This document shows positions 30,609 to 39,589 of a stretch of 64,000 nt of DNA, one piece after another (the first letter of the stretch is position 1; the number at the start of each line of letters is the position of its first letter). Source of the DNA: JAGWAJ01 sp026707615 (GTDB lineage Bacteria; Acidobacteriota; Vicinamibacteria; Vicinamibacterales; UBA8438); the NCBI GenBank assembly GCA_965207595.1, contig CBDBMW010000009.1, forward strand, positions 310,001-374,000, given 5' to 3'. The position numbers and the translations under genes are program-made. A model generated the notes under the pieces. That model saw only the letters and a list, made by a program, of their open reading frames with translations, was not told where the DNA came from and did not search any database.

Positions 30609-32882
30609 TCAGTTCGCCAGCGGGTCGGGCCGTACCTGGAACTTGACGATGCCCGGCTTGGCGCCCACGCCGCCCTCGATGTGCCACGTCACGGCGGCGC
30701 CGTAGGTCGCCCAGACGCCGCGGCCCTTCCAGCCGGCGTCCGGATCGTCGATGCGCCCGTCGAGGCCGCGGCTGAAGAAGCCCTGCGGATACGGCACCCG
30801 CATCACCACCCACTCGCCGGTCTCCGGCAGCAGCGCCAGCAGCGAGTCGGAGTTCGAGCCGTTGGCGATGGGGACGTTCCGGCCGAGGCCGAGCGTGTCG
30901 TGCTGGTCCACCCAGTTGTAGTAGTGGTAGTCGGCGCGCATCGGCGGATCGGTCCCCGGGATGACGGGACCGGGCGTCGGGTAGAGCGTCCAGCCGTCGA
31001 CGCAGTGCCGCCCGTCGAGCACGTCCGGTCCGTTGCGGAACTCGCACTTCGAGCGGTCGAACGACGCGAAGTGGCTGCTGCCGGAGAGCGCCGTCCAGAC
31101 CACGCCGTGGCGGTCGATGTCGAGGCCGCGCGGCCCGAAGCCGGTCGCTTCGCGGGGGACGTTCGGGTCGAGAGCCGAGGGCACCTCGTAGACCTCGGTG
31201 AGGCAGGTCTCCGGCGGATCGTCGCCGATGTCCATGTACGCGAGGCGACCCGGGAAGCGGTTGGAGACCACCCAGACCGCGGTGTCGTTGAGCGGATCGG
31301 GAACGATGCCGTAGCTCCCGACGACGAGGCGCGTGTCTCGGGCCGGGTCGAACGCGTCGATCTGCCCGCGCCGGTTCGGCTCGTTCCACGGCTGCGTGAT
31401 CACGCCGTCGCCGTTGGTGTCGATGACGGTCGGGCACCAGCCCTGCGAGGCCTGCTCGTCGCGGGTCTCGTCGTAGACGGCGGTCTTGAGCCACCCGACG
31501 ACGGCCCCGCCGCCGCTGAAGAAGAGCGTGTGGTCGTCGTCCTCGGCGAACTGCAGGTGGTGGGTGCCGAAGCAGGTGTCGATCATCTCGAACGACTCGC
31601 TCGGCGGGTCGTAGTAGACGGCGCCGCGGTAGCCGCGCTCGATCGGGAAGTAGCGCGCGAAGCGGTTGTCGGACCCCTCCTTGCACCAGTCGGGATTGGG
31701 CCGCGGCCGGATGGCCGACGTCAGCCACACCCGCCCCTGCTGGTCCATCATCGGGTTGTGCGGGTTCGCGGGATCGTTCCAGATGAGCTCGTCGCCAAAG
31801 AAGCGCGACGGCGCCGGCATCGAGCGGGCGATCATCGGCGCTACCGTGGCCGGGTCCACCCGCAGCGGCACCGGCAGGCTCGTCGCCTCGTGCGTCACCG
31901 GGTCGAGCATCGTCAGCTCGTCGTTCGAGATGTTGACGCCGTAGATCGGCCCGTGGGCGTTGACGGTCGGGTTCCGCTTGTCGGTCGCGATCTCGTCGTG
32001 GATGTAGTCGATCTCGTTGCCCCACTCCCACAGGGTGATGACGACGTTGCGCTCGACGCCCGCGGGGCGCGGCGGGCGCGGCGGCACGGCACCGGCCGCG
32101 ATGCGGTCGCTCCAGTCGGCGAACATCTCCAGGCCGCGGGAACGGCCGAAGCGGTTCATGACGTTCGTCATCTGCGAGCCGCGCTGCCCCATCTGCACCC
32201 GGTGGTCCCACGCCGCGAGGGTCGAGTCGAACTCGTCCCGGTTGTCGATCTCGCGGACGATGCGCGAGCCGAGCTGGTGGCAGAGCATGCAGCCCTGCTT
32301 CTGGATGTCGACCCACTGGCTCTGATCGGTGAGCGTGGTCGCGATGCCGTTGCCGTCGGCCCCCGTGCCCGGGAACTCGGACGCGGCCGGCGGCTCGATC
32401 AGCGAGTACCAGTAGTTGGCCGGATACACCCTGGCCGCCTCGGCCTCCGTCGCCGCGACCACCGCCTCGAGCGCCAGCTCGTCGCCGGGCGCGGCCTCGA
32501 CACGGGCCGAATCGATCAGTCCGTAGCCGCGCACCCAGACCTCGTAGCGCGCCGGCGGGAGGTCGGGCATCAGGAAGCGTCCGCCGTCGCCGGTCACGAC
32601 CGACTTGATGAAGCGGGTCGCGAGCTCGTCGGTCTCGGCGATGACCCAGACCCCTTCTTCCGGCCCGGCCGCGCTCCGCACGACACCGGTGATGGCGCCG
32701 CCCTCGCCGGCGGCCTGGCCGGACGCGGCCGAGCCGGCGGGGCCGGACGCCGCGAGGCCCACCGCCGCGACGAGCGCCGCGGCGGCCGCCAGCGCCACCG
32801 CAGCCGGTCGCCGGCGTCGTGCCGGCCGCGCTGCCGCCCCCACCGCGTCCGCCGCCGGCCTCATGCTGGTCGTCATCGCCAT
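30609..32882 (-). CDS. Secreted CxxCH protein with carboxypeptidase-like regulatory domain and propeller-like region
   Basis: 757 residues. After an N-terminal hydrophobic segment there is a carboxypeptidase-regulatory-like beta-sandwich ('GGAITGVVRSAAGPEEGVWVIAETDE', 'PPARYEVWVRGYGLIDS'), then one cytochrome-c-type heme motif C-M-L-C-H in 'WVDIQKQGCMLCHQLGSRIV', then about 550 residues with propeller-like repeats ('GPIYGVNISNDELTMLDPVT', 'DQQGRVWLTSAIRPRPNPDWC', 'GLDIDRHGVVWTALSG'). This combination occurs in marine and soil Acidobacteriota and is usually left as hypothetical. A periplasmic monohaem redox protein is the simplest reading. Confidence 0.75.
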   Translation of the reverse strand: MAMTTSMRPAADAVGAAARPARRRRPAAVALAAAAALVAAVGLAASGPAGSAASGQAAGEGGAITGVVRSAAGPEEGVWVIAETDELATRFIKSVVTGDGGRFLMPDLPPARYEVWVRGYGLIDSARVEAAPGDELALEAVVAATEAEAARVYPANYWYSLIEPPAASEFPGTGADGNGIATTLTDQSQWVDIQKQGCMLCHQLGSRIVREIDNRDEFDSTLAAWDHRVQMGQRGSQMTNVMNRFGRSRGLEMFADWSDRIAAGAVPPRPPRPAGVERNVVITLWEWGNEIDYIHDEIATDKRNPTVNAHGPIYGVNISNDELTMLDPVTHEATSLPVPLRVDPATVAPMIARSMPAPSRFFGDELIWNDPANPHNPMMDQQGRVWLTSAIRPRPNPDWCKEGSDNRFARYFPIERGYRGAVYYDPPSESFEMIDTCFGTHHLQFAEDDDHTLFFSGGGAVVGWLKTAVYDETRDEQASQGWCPTVIDTNGDGVITQPWNEPNRRGQIDAFDPARDTRLVVGSYGIVPDPLNDTAVWVVSNRFPGRLAYMDIGDDPPETCLTEVYEVPSALDPNVPREATGFGPRGLDIDRHGVVWTALSGSSHFASFDRSKCEFRNGPDVLDGRHCVDGWTLYPTPGPVIPGTDPPMRADYHYYNWVDQHDTLGLGRNVPIANGSNSDSLLALLPETGEWVVMRVPYPQGFFSRGLDGRIDDPDAGWKGRGVWATYGAAVTWHIEGGVGAKPGIVKFQVRPDPLAN

Positions 32883-32909
32883 GGCGCGCCCCCTGCTGTG
32901 CGGATGTGC

Positions 32910-33335
32910 CTACTGCTTCGCGCCGGTCCAACGGCCGGCGCCGTACCAGACGAAGTCTCCCTCGTCGCCCTCGATGGTCGTCCCGTCGATCCGTCCCGAC
33001 AGGTTGATCGGCATGTCGCCGTCCAAATCGGGGACGATGAAGGTGAACGCGATCGAGGCGCCCTCGACCTTCCCCTCGAGCGGCAGCACCATTCGATCGC
33101 CGATGTCGATCTCGCCGGAGATGGCCGCGCCGTCCTGCTCGAACGTGGCGGTCCAGGTGGCCTCGCCGGTCTGGGTGTCGAGGTCGATCTCCCAGACCCC
33201 GGATACGTCGGACTGCGCCAACGCCGCCGACGCCGCGAGCACGAGAGCGGCAAGCGTCGCCGCAATGATGGAGCGGACGGCGAATTCCGCCGCGCGCGTC
33301 GCCCCGGTGGGCACGGTCATCGATGAACATCGCAT
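32910..33335 (-). CDS. Small secreted protein of unknown function
   Basis: 141 residues from ATG 33335. A hydrophobic signal (IIAATLAALVLAASAALAQ) is followed by 'SDVSGVWEIDLDTQTGEATWTATFEQDG' and 'GKVEGASIAFTFIVPDLDGD'. This looks like a small lipocalin-like beta barrel of the type common near secreted acidobacterial proteins. It is 27 bp upstream of the CxxCH gene on the same strand, so probably co-expressed. Confidence 0.7.
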   Translation of the reverse strand: MRCSSMTVPTGATRAAEFAVRSIIAATLAALVLAASAALAQSDVSGVWEIDLDTQTGEATWTATFEQDGAAISGEIDIGDRMVLPLEGKVEGASIAFTFIVPDLDGDMPINLSGRIDGTTIEGDEGDFVWYGAGRWTGAKQ

Positions 33336-33385
33336 GTCGTTGCCGCCCGCCGGCGGGCGCAGAGCCTGGCCCGCCGTCGCCGCTC

Positions 33386-34066
33386 CTACCGCTGCCCCGG
33401 CGGTTCGTCGACCGCCTTGGTCAGCCACATGATCCCGAAGTTGAAGAACGCCTCGCCGTCGATGGAGATCTGCTGGTTGATCCGGTAGGCGGCGGGCGAG
33501 ACGAAGTAGCTGCGCCCCTTGAGCACGAACGTCCGGTCGTCGTACGCGATCTCCGGCGTCTCCCAGAACGTGCTGTAGTAGCCCCCGAGGTCGCCGCCGA
33601 GCGGGCCGTACTGGAAGATCGAGAAGCCTGCGTCGTAGCGCACGAAGCGGGTGATGCTCTGCCCTCCGAGCCCGAACTCGTAGAACAGGATGCCGTCGCC
33701 CGTCATCGTCACGCCGTCCTCGTTCTCCATCGCGACGGAGATGCGGAGATAGCGGTTCGCGATGTGGGTGACGGTCTCGGTACCGCTCCACTTGCCGGGC
33801 GGGAAGAGCCCCGTCTCCGGCGGGTTCCACTCGATCTCCCACTCCCCGAGGAAGTAGCGCGGATCGAACGGCGGCATCATCTCGTTGCCGCGCGTCGGTC
33901 CTTGCCGGGAGGTGGCGCCTGCCGCCGGTGCCGCCGACCGCGGGGGCCCTGCCTCGCGAAGGGCCGATTCGGCTTCCGGATGACGAGCCCCGCCCGCGGC
34001 CTCCGCCCCGGCCGCGGCGGCACAGGCGAGGAAGACCGACCCGACGGCCAGCGAGTGCATGCCCAT
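33386..34066 (-). CDS. Secreted hypothetical protein (lipocalin/DUF1579-like)
   Basis: 226 residues; ATG 34066 after 'ggagcaggga'. Signal peptide 'MGMHSLAVGSVFLACAAAAGAEA', a low-complexity linker, then 'PFDPRYFLGEWEIEWNPPETGLFPPGKWSGTETV' and 'SITRFVRYDAGFSIFQYGPLGGDLGGYYSTFWETPEI'. This suggests a beta-barrel binding protein with conserved aromatic residues. It precedes the 32910 gene on the same strand by 50 bp, so three secreted proteins (33386, 32910, 30609) form one probable operon. Confidence 0.65.
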   Translation of the reverse strand: MGMHSLAVGSVFLACAAAAGAEAAGGARHPEAESALREAGPPRSAAPAAGATSRQGPTRGNEMMPPFDPRYFLGEWEIEWNPPETGLFPPGKWSGTETVTHIANRYLRISVAMENEDGVTMTGDGILFYEFGLGGQSITRFVRYDAGFSIFQYGPLGGDLGGYYSTFWETPEIAYDDRTFVLKGRSYFVSPAAYRINQQISIDGEAFFNFGIMWLTKAVDEPPGQR

Positions 34067-34280
34067 GAGGTGCCGTCCCTGCTCCGGCCGGAGGAAGCGT
34101 TCGATGCCGGCCGAAGCGCGGCCATTCTACCCCGGTCCCGAACCGGCCGTGCGTGCGATTGATCGGGTCGGGCGGACATGGTAGAAGGTGCAGGCGTCCG
34201 GCGCCCCGGCGCGGCCCTCCGGGCCAGTGCCGGTCTTCGCGGCATGGTAGGCGGAGGACGCAGAGAGGCAGGTCATCCCT

Positions 34281-34784
34281 GTGACGAGGCGGAGCATCCC
34301 CTCCGGCACGGCGACCTCGCTCGCCACCGCGATCGTCGTCGCCCTGGCGAGCATGGCGACGGCAGGCGGCCCCACCCCGCACTTCCCCGAGGAGGCGGCC
34401 GGGGGTCAGCCCGCGCCGGGCGCGGCGACCGCGGACCCGGCCGCCGGAGGGGAGGCGGTACAGGGCGAGCCGGCGACCGGCGAGGTCGCGCTCGTGACGG
34501 TGGTCGGCTGCCTCGCGGAGGAAACCGGAGATCTCCCGTGGATCCTCGAGCGCGCCACGGCCGGCGAACCCACGGAGCAGGCGTTCACGAGCGAGGAGGA
34601 GCTCGCCCGCTCCGCCGACGAAGCGCTGGGGGATCTGCGGTACCGGTTGCTGGGGGTCGGCGAGTTCGGCGTGGCGTCACACGTCGGTCACCGGGTGCAG
34701 GCCAAGGGCCTGAAGCTGCGCTACGACGGCGAGTGGCGCCTCAACATCACGTCCTTCCAGCACCTCGCCCCCACCTGCGAGTAG
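34281..34784 (+). CDS. Secreted hypothetical protein
   Basis: 167 residues from GTG 34281. Signal-like 'SLATAIVVALASMATAGGP', then an Ala/Gly/Pro-rich linker to about residue 65 and a compact domain 'VALVTVVGCLAEETGDLPWILERA' with 'YRLLGVGEFGVASHVGHRVQAKGLKL'. The domain pattern (a conserved 'VGCL' and 'vGhrvevkGl') is common in Acidobacteriota as small exported proteins. No activity can be assigned. Confidence 0.65.
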   Translation: MTRRSIPSGTATSLATAIVVALASMATAGGPTPHFPEEAAGGQPAPGAATADPAAGGEAVQGEPATGEVALVTVVGCLAEETGDLPWILERATAGEPTEQAFTSEEELARSADEALGDLRYRLLGVGEFGVASHVGHRVQAKGLKLRYDGEWRLNITSFQHLAPTCE

Positions 34785-34831
34785 GCGACCTGCCGGACCA
34801 GGCCGCGGGCCCGCCCACGCTCGACCCGACT

Positions 34832-34945
34832 CACGGTCCGACGAGATGCACCGTCGCGTGCAGTCCCGACGCCCCCATGGCTCGCGCCAGGCGGGTGTCC
34901 GCCGTGGCCTGCGGGCAGCCCCGGCGCTCTGCCGCCGCGACGCCG
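34832..34945 (-). pseudogene. C-terminal scrap of a PIN-domain toxin
   Basis: The minus-strand frame ends '...ERRGCPQATADTRLARAMGASGLHATVHLVGP', which resembles the last strand and helix of PIN-domain (VapC-like) toxins ('CPLVTADRRLAR'). No start or other catalytic residues remain. The call rests on one motif. The rest of the 308-bp gap (34785-35092) holds only the promoter region of the MFS gene. Confidence 0.3.
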
Positions 34946-35092
34946 CTCGGCCGGAAGGCACGCGGCGTCTGCGCGGGTAGCGAGTAGAATGTGGGGCCGG
35001 CCTCACCGGGATTGGCGCCGGAGCGCGCCCCGGGGCCGTGCACGACCGTGCGACGCGCCGCTGCGGCAGCGACACGAGAGGAGCGCCCCGAA

Positions 35093-36328
35093 ATGACCGA
35101 CGCGACCCCGGCCCGCTGGCAACCGCTCCTCGGCGGGGTGCTGATGAACCTGGCGCTCGGCGTGATCTACGCCTGGAGCGTCTTCGTGGCGCCGTTCGGC
35201 GAGGACTTCGGCTGGAACCGCACCCAGGTATCGGTGGTCTTCACGATCGCCATCCTGTCGGTGGGCTCCTGGTTCGTCGTCGCCGGCTTCCTGCAGGACC
35301 GGTTCGGACCGCAGCGGGTCGCCGCCTTCGGCGGCATCCTCTACGCGCTCGGCTTCTACCTGGCGAGCCAGACGGACTCCCTCATCTGGCTCTACATCAC
35401 CTTCGGGGCCATCGCGGGCGCCGGAAACGGCTTCGGCTACGCGATCCCGATCCCGGTCTGCTCGAAGTGGTTCCCCGACCGGCGCGGCCTCGCCGTCGGC
35501 CTGGTCGTGGGCGGCTACGGCGCCGGCTCCGGCATCTACGGCCCGCTCGCGCGGGAGGTGCTCATCCCGGCCTACGGCTGGCAGGGGACGATGCAGATCT
35601 CCGCTGCGGTGTTCCTGGTGATGACGCTGGTCGCGGCGTGGCTGCTCCGGAACCCGCCGGAGGGCTACAAGCCGCCCACCGCGACGCCGGCGCCGGCCCC
35701 TGGCGCCGCGGCGGCCGCGGCCGCGCCGGTGGGGCACGACTTCGCCACCGGCGAGATGGTCCGGACGCCGACCTTCTACCTGCTCTGGATCGCGTACTGC
35801 CTCGGCGCCGCGGCCGGGTTGATGGTGATCAGCCAGCTCGTCCCGGTGGGCGAGGCGGCCGGGCTCGGCGCCGCGGCGGGCCTCGGCCTGACGATCGGCG
35901 CCATCGGCAACACCGGCGGCCGGGTGCTTTCAGGGTGGATGTCCGACACCTTCGGCCGGCTGAACACGCTGCGGCTCATGGTGCTGCTGTCGGCGGTTGC
36001 GCTGCCGCTGTTCTATCTGCTCGCCGGTCAGGTGGCGCTCTTCTACCTGCTGCTGGTCGTCATCTACTACTGCTACGGGACGCTGCTCTCGGTCTTCGCC
36101 TCCACCTGCGCGGACTTCTACGGCACGCGCAACATGGGCGTGAACTACGGGCTGCTCTTCTCGGCGTGGGGCGTGGCGGGCATCGTGGGGCCGGTCATCG
36201 CGGGCCGCGTCTTCGATGCCACCGGGACCTACGAGGTCGCCTTCTACGTCGCGGCGGCACTGTCGGTGGTCGCGCTCGCAGCGCTGATGCTGTCGAAGCC
36301 TCCGCAGGCGCCGGCCGCGGCGTCCTGA
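35093..36328 (+). CDS. MFS transporter, OFA (oxalate/formate antiporter) family
   Basis: ATG 35093 with 'gagaggagc' upstream; 411 residues, 12 membrane helices. The OFA signature is clear: 'WQPLLGGVLMNLALGVIYAWSVFVAPF', 'FGAIAGAGNGFGYAIPIPVCSKWFPDRRGLAVGLVVGGYGAGS' and 'NTGGRVLSGWMSDTFGRLNTL'. Family members exchange small mono- and dicarboxylates such as oxalate and formate. The AtoE-like carrier begins 16 bp downstream, so the two form an organic-acid transport operon. Confidence 0.88.
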   Translation: MTDATPARWQPLLGGVLMNLALGVIYAWSVFVAPFGEDFGWNRTQVSVVFTIAILSVGSWFVVAGFLQDRFGPQRVAAFGGILYALGFYLASQTDSLIWLYITFGAIAGAGNGFGYAIPIPVCSKWFPDRRGLAVGLVVGGYGAGSGIYGPLAREVLIPAYGWQGTMQISAAVFLVMTLVAAWLLRNPPEGYKPPTATPAPAPGAAAAAAAPVGHDFATGEMVRTPTFYLLWIAYCLGAAAGLMVISQLVPVGEAAGLGAAAGLGLTIGAIGNTGGRVLSGWMSDTFGRLNTLRLMVLLSAVALPLFYLLAGQVALFYLLLVVIYYCYGTLLSVFASTCADFYGTRNMGVNYGLLFSAWGVAGIVGPVIAGRVFDATGTYEVAFYVAAALSVVALAALMLSKPPQAPAAAS

Positions 36329-36343
36329 TCGCGCGGGCGCGAC

Positions 36344-37753
36344 ATGGCTGCACCGTCCAACGGAGGCCCGGGAGGCATCGTCGCCGTCGTCGGCGACCTC
36401 GGGGACCGTCTCTGCCGCTTCACCCAGCGCTGGATTCCGGACTCCTGGGTGGTCTGCATGCTGCTGACCGTGGCGGCGGTCGGGCTCGCCATGTTCGGAG
36501 CCGGGGCCAGCCTCAACGAGTCGGTCCTGGCCTGGGGCAACGGCATGTGGGCGCTCCTCGAACTGGGGATGCAGTTCTCGATCGCCATGATCGCGGCGCA
36601 CGCCTGCGTGTCGTCGCGCCCGGTGTTCCGGCTCCTCGACCGGCTGGCGAGCCTGCCCGACCCGAACCGGCCGGTGCAGGCCATCGCCCTTATCGGCGCC
36701 TACTCGCTCGTCACCGCCTACATGAACTGGGCGCTGAGCGTGGTGGCGTCGGCGCTGTTCGTGCCGTTCCTGGCCCGTAGGAATCCGAAGGCCGACATCC
36801 GGCTGGTGATCGCGGCGGCCTACGTCGGCATCGGCACCATCTGGCACGGCGGCCTGTCGGGCTCCGCGCCGCTCATTCTCGCCACGCCCGGCAATCCGCT
36901 GCTCGCCCCGGCCAGCGGCGAGCCGGTGATCGACCGGGTGCTGCCGGTCACCGAGACGCTGTTCGTCCCCTTCAACCTCATCTTCATCGCCGTCCTCGGC
37001 GCGGTGGCCCTGGGCACCGCGATGCTGCTCCACCCCCGGCGCAACGTCCGCACGCTGACGCCGGAGCAGGTCGACGCCATCATGCCGACGCTGCCCGAGG
37101 AGCAGTCGGTGGAGACGCCGGCAGGCAGGATGGAATCGTTCCGCGGCTGGACGATCCTGGCCGCGATCCTGATCGGCTACCCCCTCGGCTACTCCCTCGT
37201 CACCCGCGGCTTTGGCGCCACCTGGACCATCAACGCCTACAACGCGACGTTCCTGGTGGCGGCGCTGCTGCTCCAGGGACGGCCCTCGAACCTCGTGCGC
37301 GCGTTCGGGAACGGCGCCCGGACGGCCTCCGGCGTCATCCTGCAGTTCCCCTTCTACGCCGGCATCTTCGGCGTCATCAACAACACGGGCCTCGGCGCGT
37401 GGCTGGGCGAGCTCTTCGTCACCTTCGCCACGGAGGACACCTACCCGCTCGTCGTCTACTTCTATTCCGGCTTCGTGAACCTCTTCGTCCCGTCCGGCGG
37501 CTCGAAGTGGCTGATCGAGGCGCCCTACCTGCTGCCGGCCGCGAAGGAGCTGGGCGTATCGGCCACGACCACCGTCCTCGCCTACGCCTACGGAGACGCG
37601 ACCACCAACCTCATCCAGCCGTTCTGGGCGATACCGATCCTGACCGTCACGCGCCTGAAGTTCGGCGACGTGCTGGGCTACACCGGCATCGTGGCCATCG
37701 TATGCACGCTGGTCAGCGTCGTCGCGATGCTCATCATCCCCACGAACCTGTGA
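36344..37753 (+). CDS. atoE: Short-chain fatty acid transporter, AtoE family
   Basis: 469 residues from ATG 36344, about 12 membrane helices. 'RWIPDSWVVCMLLTVAAVGLAM', 'SLVTAYMNWALSVVASALFVPFLAR', 'GGLSGSAPLILATPGNPL' and 'PSGGSKWLIEAPYLLPAA' together with 'YAYGDATTNLIQPFWAIPIL' are diagnostic for the AtoE/TIGR00366 family, which imports short-chain fatty acids. The scoAB CoA-transferase elsewhere in the window would be a fitting metabolic partner; co-regulation is unproven. Confidence 0.9.
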   Translation: MAAPSNGGPGGIVAVVGDLGDRLCRFTQRWIPDSWVVCMLLTVAAVGLAMFGAGASLNESVLAWGNGMWALLELGMQFSIAMIAAHACVSSRPVFRLLDRLASLPDPNRPVQAIALIGAYSLVTAYMNWALSVVASALFVPFLARRNPKADIRLVIAAAYVGIGTIWHGGLSGSAPLILATPGNPLLAPASGEPVIDRVLPVTETLFVPFNLIFIAVLGAVALGTAMLLHPRRNVRTLTPEQVDAIMPTLPEEQSVETPAGRMESFRGWTILAAILIGYPLGYSLVTRGFGATWTINAYNATFLVAALLLQGRPSNLVRAFGNGARTASGVILQFPFYAGIFGVINNTGLGAWLGELFVTFATEDTYPLVVYFYSGFVNLFVPSGGSKWLIEAPYLLPAAKELGVSATTTVLAYAYGDATTNLIQPFWAIPILTVTRLKFGDVLGYTGIVAIVCTLVSVVAMLIIPTNL

Positions 37754-37815
37754 GGGGCCGGGCGCGGGGTCGTGGTGCGCGCGATCGGCGTGTCCTTCTC
37801 AGCGGCCGCCGAGTG

Positions 37816-38289
37816 ATGCCCGTCGGCGCCAGATCCGACAGTCCGATGCTCCTGAGCCTGACGATCTTCGCCCATCGTGACGCCGAGACTCTGACCCTGG
37901 AGGCACGCCTGGAGGAATTCGCCGCTGTCGATCGAGGCGACGTGATTCCGGTGGTCCCGGTTCGGATGTCGGAATCCTGGCTCCTGTGTGAGGGTGCAGC
38001 AATTGCGAAGGCAGCCGGATCGCCCTCCTCACGCGTCCCGGTGCCCGCCGTTGCCCAGATCGAGAGCATCGCGGATCCCAAAGACCGTCTGGACGATCTC
38101 CTGTTCGAGGCCGCAGGAGCTCCCGCGGGCCGGCGCGGCAAGAGCTTCAGACGTTCGATCGCTCAACGCCGCGTGAGCGTCGCCGAGTACATATCCGACT
38201 GCAGCCCCCTCGAGAACCTGCCGGCCTTTCGGCGATTCCAGGACGAGCTCGCCGAGCGCTACCCGTACCGAAATCTACTCGACGCGTAG
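37816..38289 (+). pseudogene. N-terminally truncated DUF4276/TOPRIM-like protein
   Basis: From ATG 37816 the frame reads 'LLSLTIFAHRDAETLTLEAR', 'IPVVPVRMSESWLLCEGAAIAKAAG', 'DPKDRLDDLLFEAAG' and 'ISDCSPLENLPAFRRFQDELA'. These are the second-half motifs of a DUF4276-like family that is normally about 220 residues and starts with a 'vEG.tE..fl' strand. That first strand and about 60 residues are missing; upstream sequence is the AtoE gene. It is most likely a beheaded remnant, although a 157-residue product could be made. Confidence 0.55.
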
Positions 38290-38334
38290 GTGCCCGCAGC
38301 CGAAGGACGGGCGGGTGTAGTTCGTTGAACCACG

Positions 38335-38607
38335 CTCCGGCTGCGGCGCCACTTTCCCGACCTGGCCGGGGCGCCGATCAACGAGACCCGCGCCTGCCAC
38401 TACGAGAGCAGCGTCGACGGCAACTGCATCATCGACACCCACCCGGACCTCGACAACGCGTGGCCGGCCGGCGGCGGCTCCGCCGAGGCCTTCAAGTTCG
38501 GCCTCGCGCTCGGCGACTACATCGCCCACCGTGTGCTCGACGACGACCGCGAGCCCGACCTGGCGGCCGGCTTCCGGCTGAAGGAAGCGGAGTTCGGCGC
38601 GGGGTAG
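38335..38607 (+). pseudogene. C-terminal fragment of a DAO/sarcosine-oxidase-like flavoprotein
   Basis: With no start codon, the frame from 38335 to the TAG at 38605 reads 'LRRHFPDLAGAPINETRACHYESSVDGNCIIDTHPDLDNAW' in part, then 'AGGGSAEAFKFGLALGDYIAHRVLDDD'. This is the FAD-binding C-terminus of monomeric sarcosine oxidase/N-methyltryptophan oxidase-like enzymes. Ninety codons of a ~380-residue protein survive. The remainder of the gene is absent from the window. Confidence 0.65.
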
Positions 38608-38755
38608 CGCGGAGTCCATCAACCCCCACAACGGCCCAACCCCGGCGTGCCGAACACCGTGCGACGCGGTGGTCCGCGACGATCCCCGCATCGGCTACGA
38701 TCAGTCGTCCGGCTGAACGCCTCGATGGCTATTGGCGCCGGAAGGCACGAGCAGG

Positions 38756-39439
38756 ATGCCGTTGCGCGCGAAGTACCCGAGCACCTCCTACTGGCCGTGG
38801 TCCCCAACCATCGGCCGGGGCGACGCCGTGCACGCGAATCCGAGTCGATTCGTCGGCGAAGACGTGGTGGTGACCGAGAAGCTGGACGGCGGCAACACGC
38901 TTTTGCACGCCGGCAGGGTGTACTCGCGGAGCGTGTCGGTCCCTTCAGACGGCAAGTGGATGGCAATGGTGAAGAAGCACCACGCCTGGAAGGTGACCGA
39001 GTCGGACGTGTATCTCTACGGAGAGGACATATACGGCGTGCACAGCATCCTCTACGAGCCAGTAGCGGAGAACCGGACCTTCTACGCCTTCGCGCTACGA
39101 CGACGTGATGGCGCGTTCGCCGCGTTCACCGAGGTGGAGGCGTACGCGAAGCGGCGCGGGATACCGGTCGTGCCCGTGCTCTTCAGAGGCTGCTTCGGCT
39201 CGGTTGACGAGATACGCGCGTTCCTCGACCACGCCCATGGGGAGCCTTCCTTGCTGGGCGGCGAGCGAGAGGGCGTCGTGGTGCGACTGGAACGGGGTTT
39301 TCCGGCGTCCGAGTTCCCGGACAGCGTCTGCAAGAGCGTGCGCGTGGGGCACGTGCAGACCGACGAACATTGGACCCGGAGCTGGAAGCCGTGCCGAATC
39401 GTGGGCCGGGCACCTTCGGCCGGCGAAGCGAGTCCATGA
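38756..39439 (+). CDS. RNA ligase family protein (nucleotidyltransferase core)
   Basis: ATG 38756 after 'ggaaggcac'; 227 residues. Ligase/capping-enzyme motifs occur in order: motif I K42-L-D-G-G-N in 'VVVTEKLDGGNTLLH', motif III-like 'DVYLYGEDIYGVHSILY', motif IV 'GEREGVVVRLE' and motif V 'SVCKSVRVGHV'. This is the PF09414 RNA ligase type; no DNA-ligase OB fold or zinc finger follows. Such small ligases seal 2'- or 5'-phosphate nicks, possibly in tRNA cleaved by ribotoxins. It sits in an island with VapC-type toxins and a SIR2 protein, which makes an RNA-repair role attractive but unproven. No kinase-phosphatase partner is adjacent. Confidence 0.75.
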   Translation: MPLRAKYPSTSYWPWSPTIGRGDAVHANPSRFVGEDVVVTEKLDGGNTLLHAGRVYSRSVSVPSDGKWMAMVKKHHAWKVTESDVYLYGEDIYGVHSILYEPVAENRTFYAFALRRRDGAFAAFTEVEAYAKRRGIPVVPVLFRGCFGSVDEIRAFLDHAHGEPSLLGGEREGVVVRLERGFPASEFPDSVCKSVRVGHVQTDEHWTRSWKPCRIVGRAPSAGEASP

Positions 39440-39589
39440 GCACCGGCCCGGCGTGGGCCTCGTCGCGCTGTCTCGGTCGCGCGGCTCGGTCTGTGCGTTC
39501 CCGCTGCCGCATAGCATTCGGGCCGGGAAGAAGTTGCGATCCGCCTGCCCTTCGCCGCGGGCTCGCGCGCATCGAGCCGCGCGGCGGAG

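Noticed and set aside
30609..32882. PQQ-dependent alcohol dehydrogenase structural gene
   Set aside because: Although propeller-like and with a CxxCH motif, it lacks the tryptophan-docking repeats and catalytic Asp/Cys-Cys features of quinoprotein dehydrogenases.
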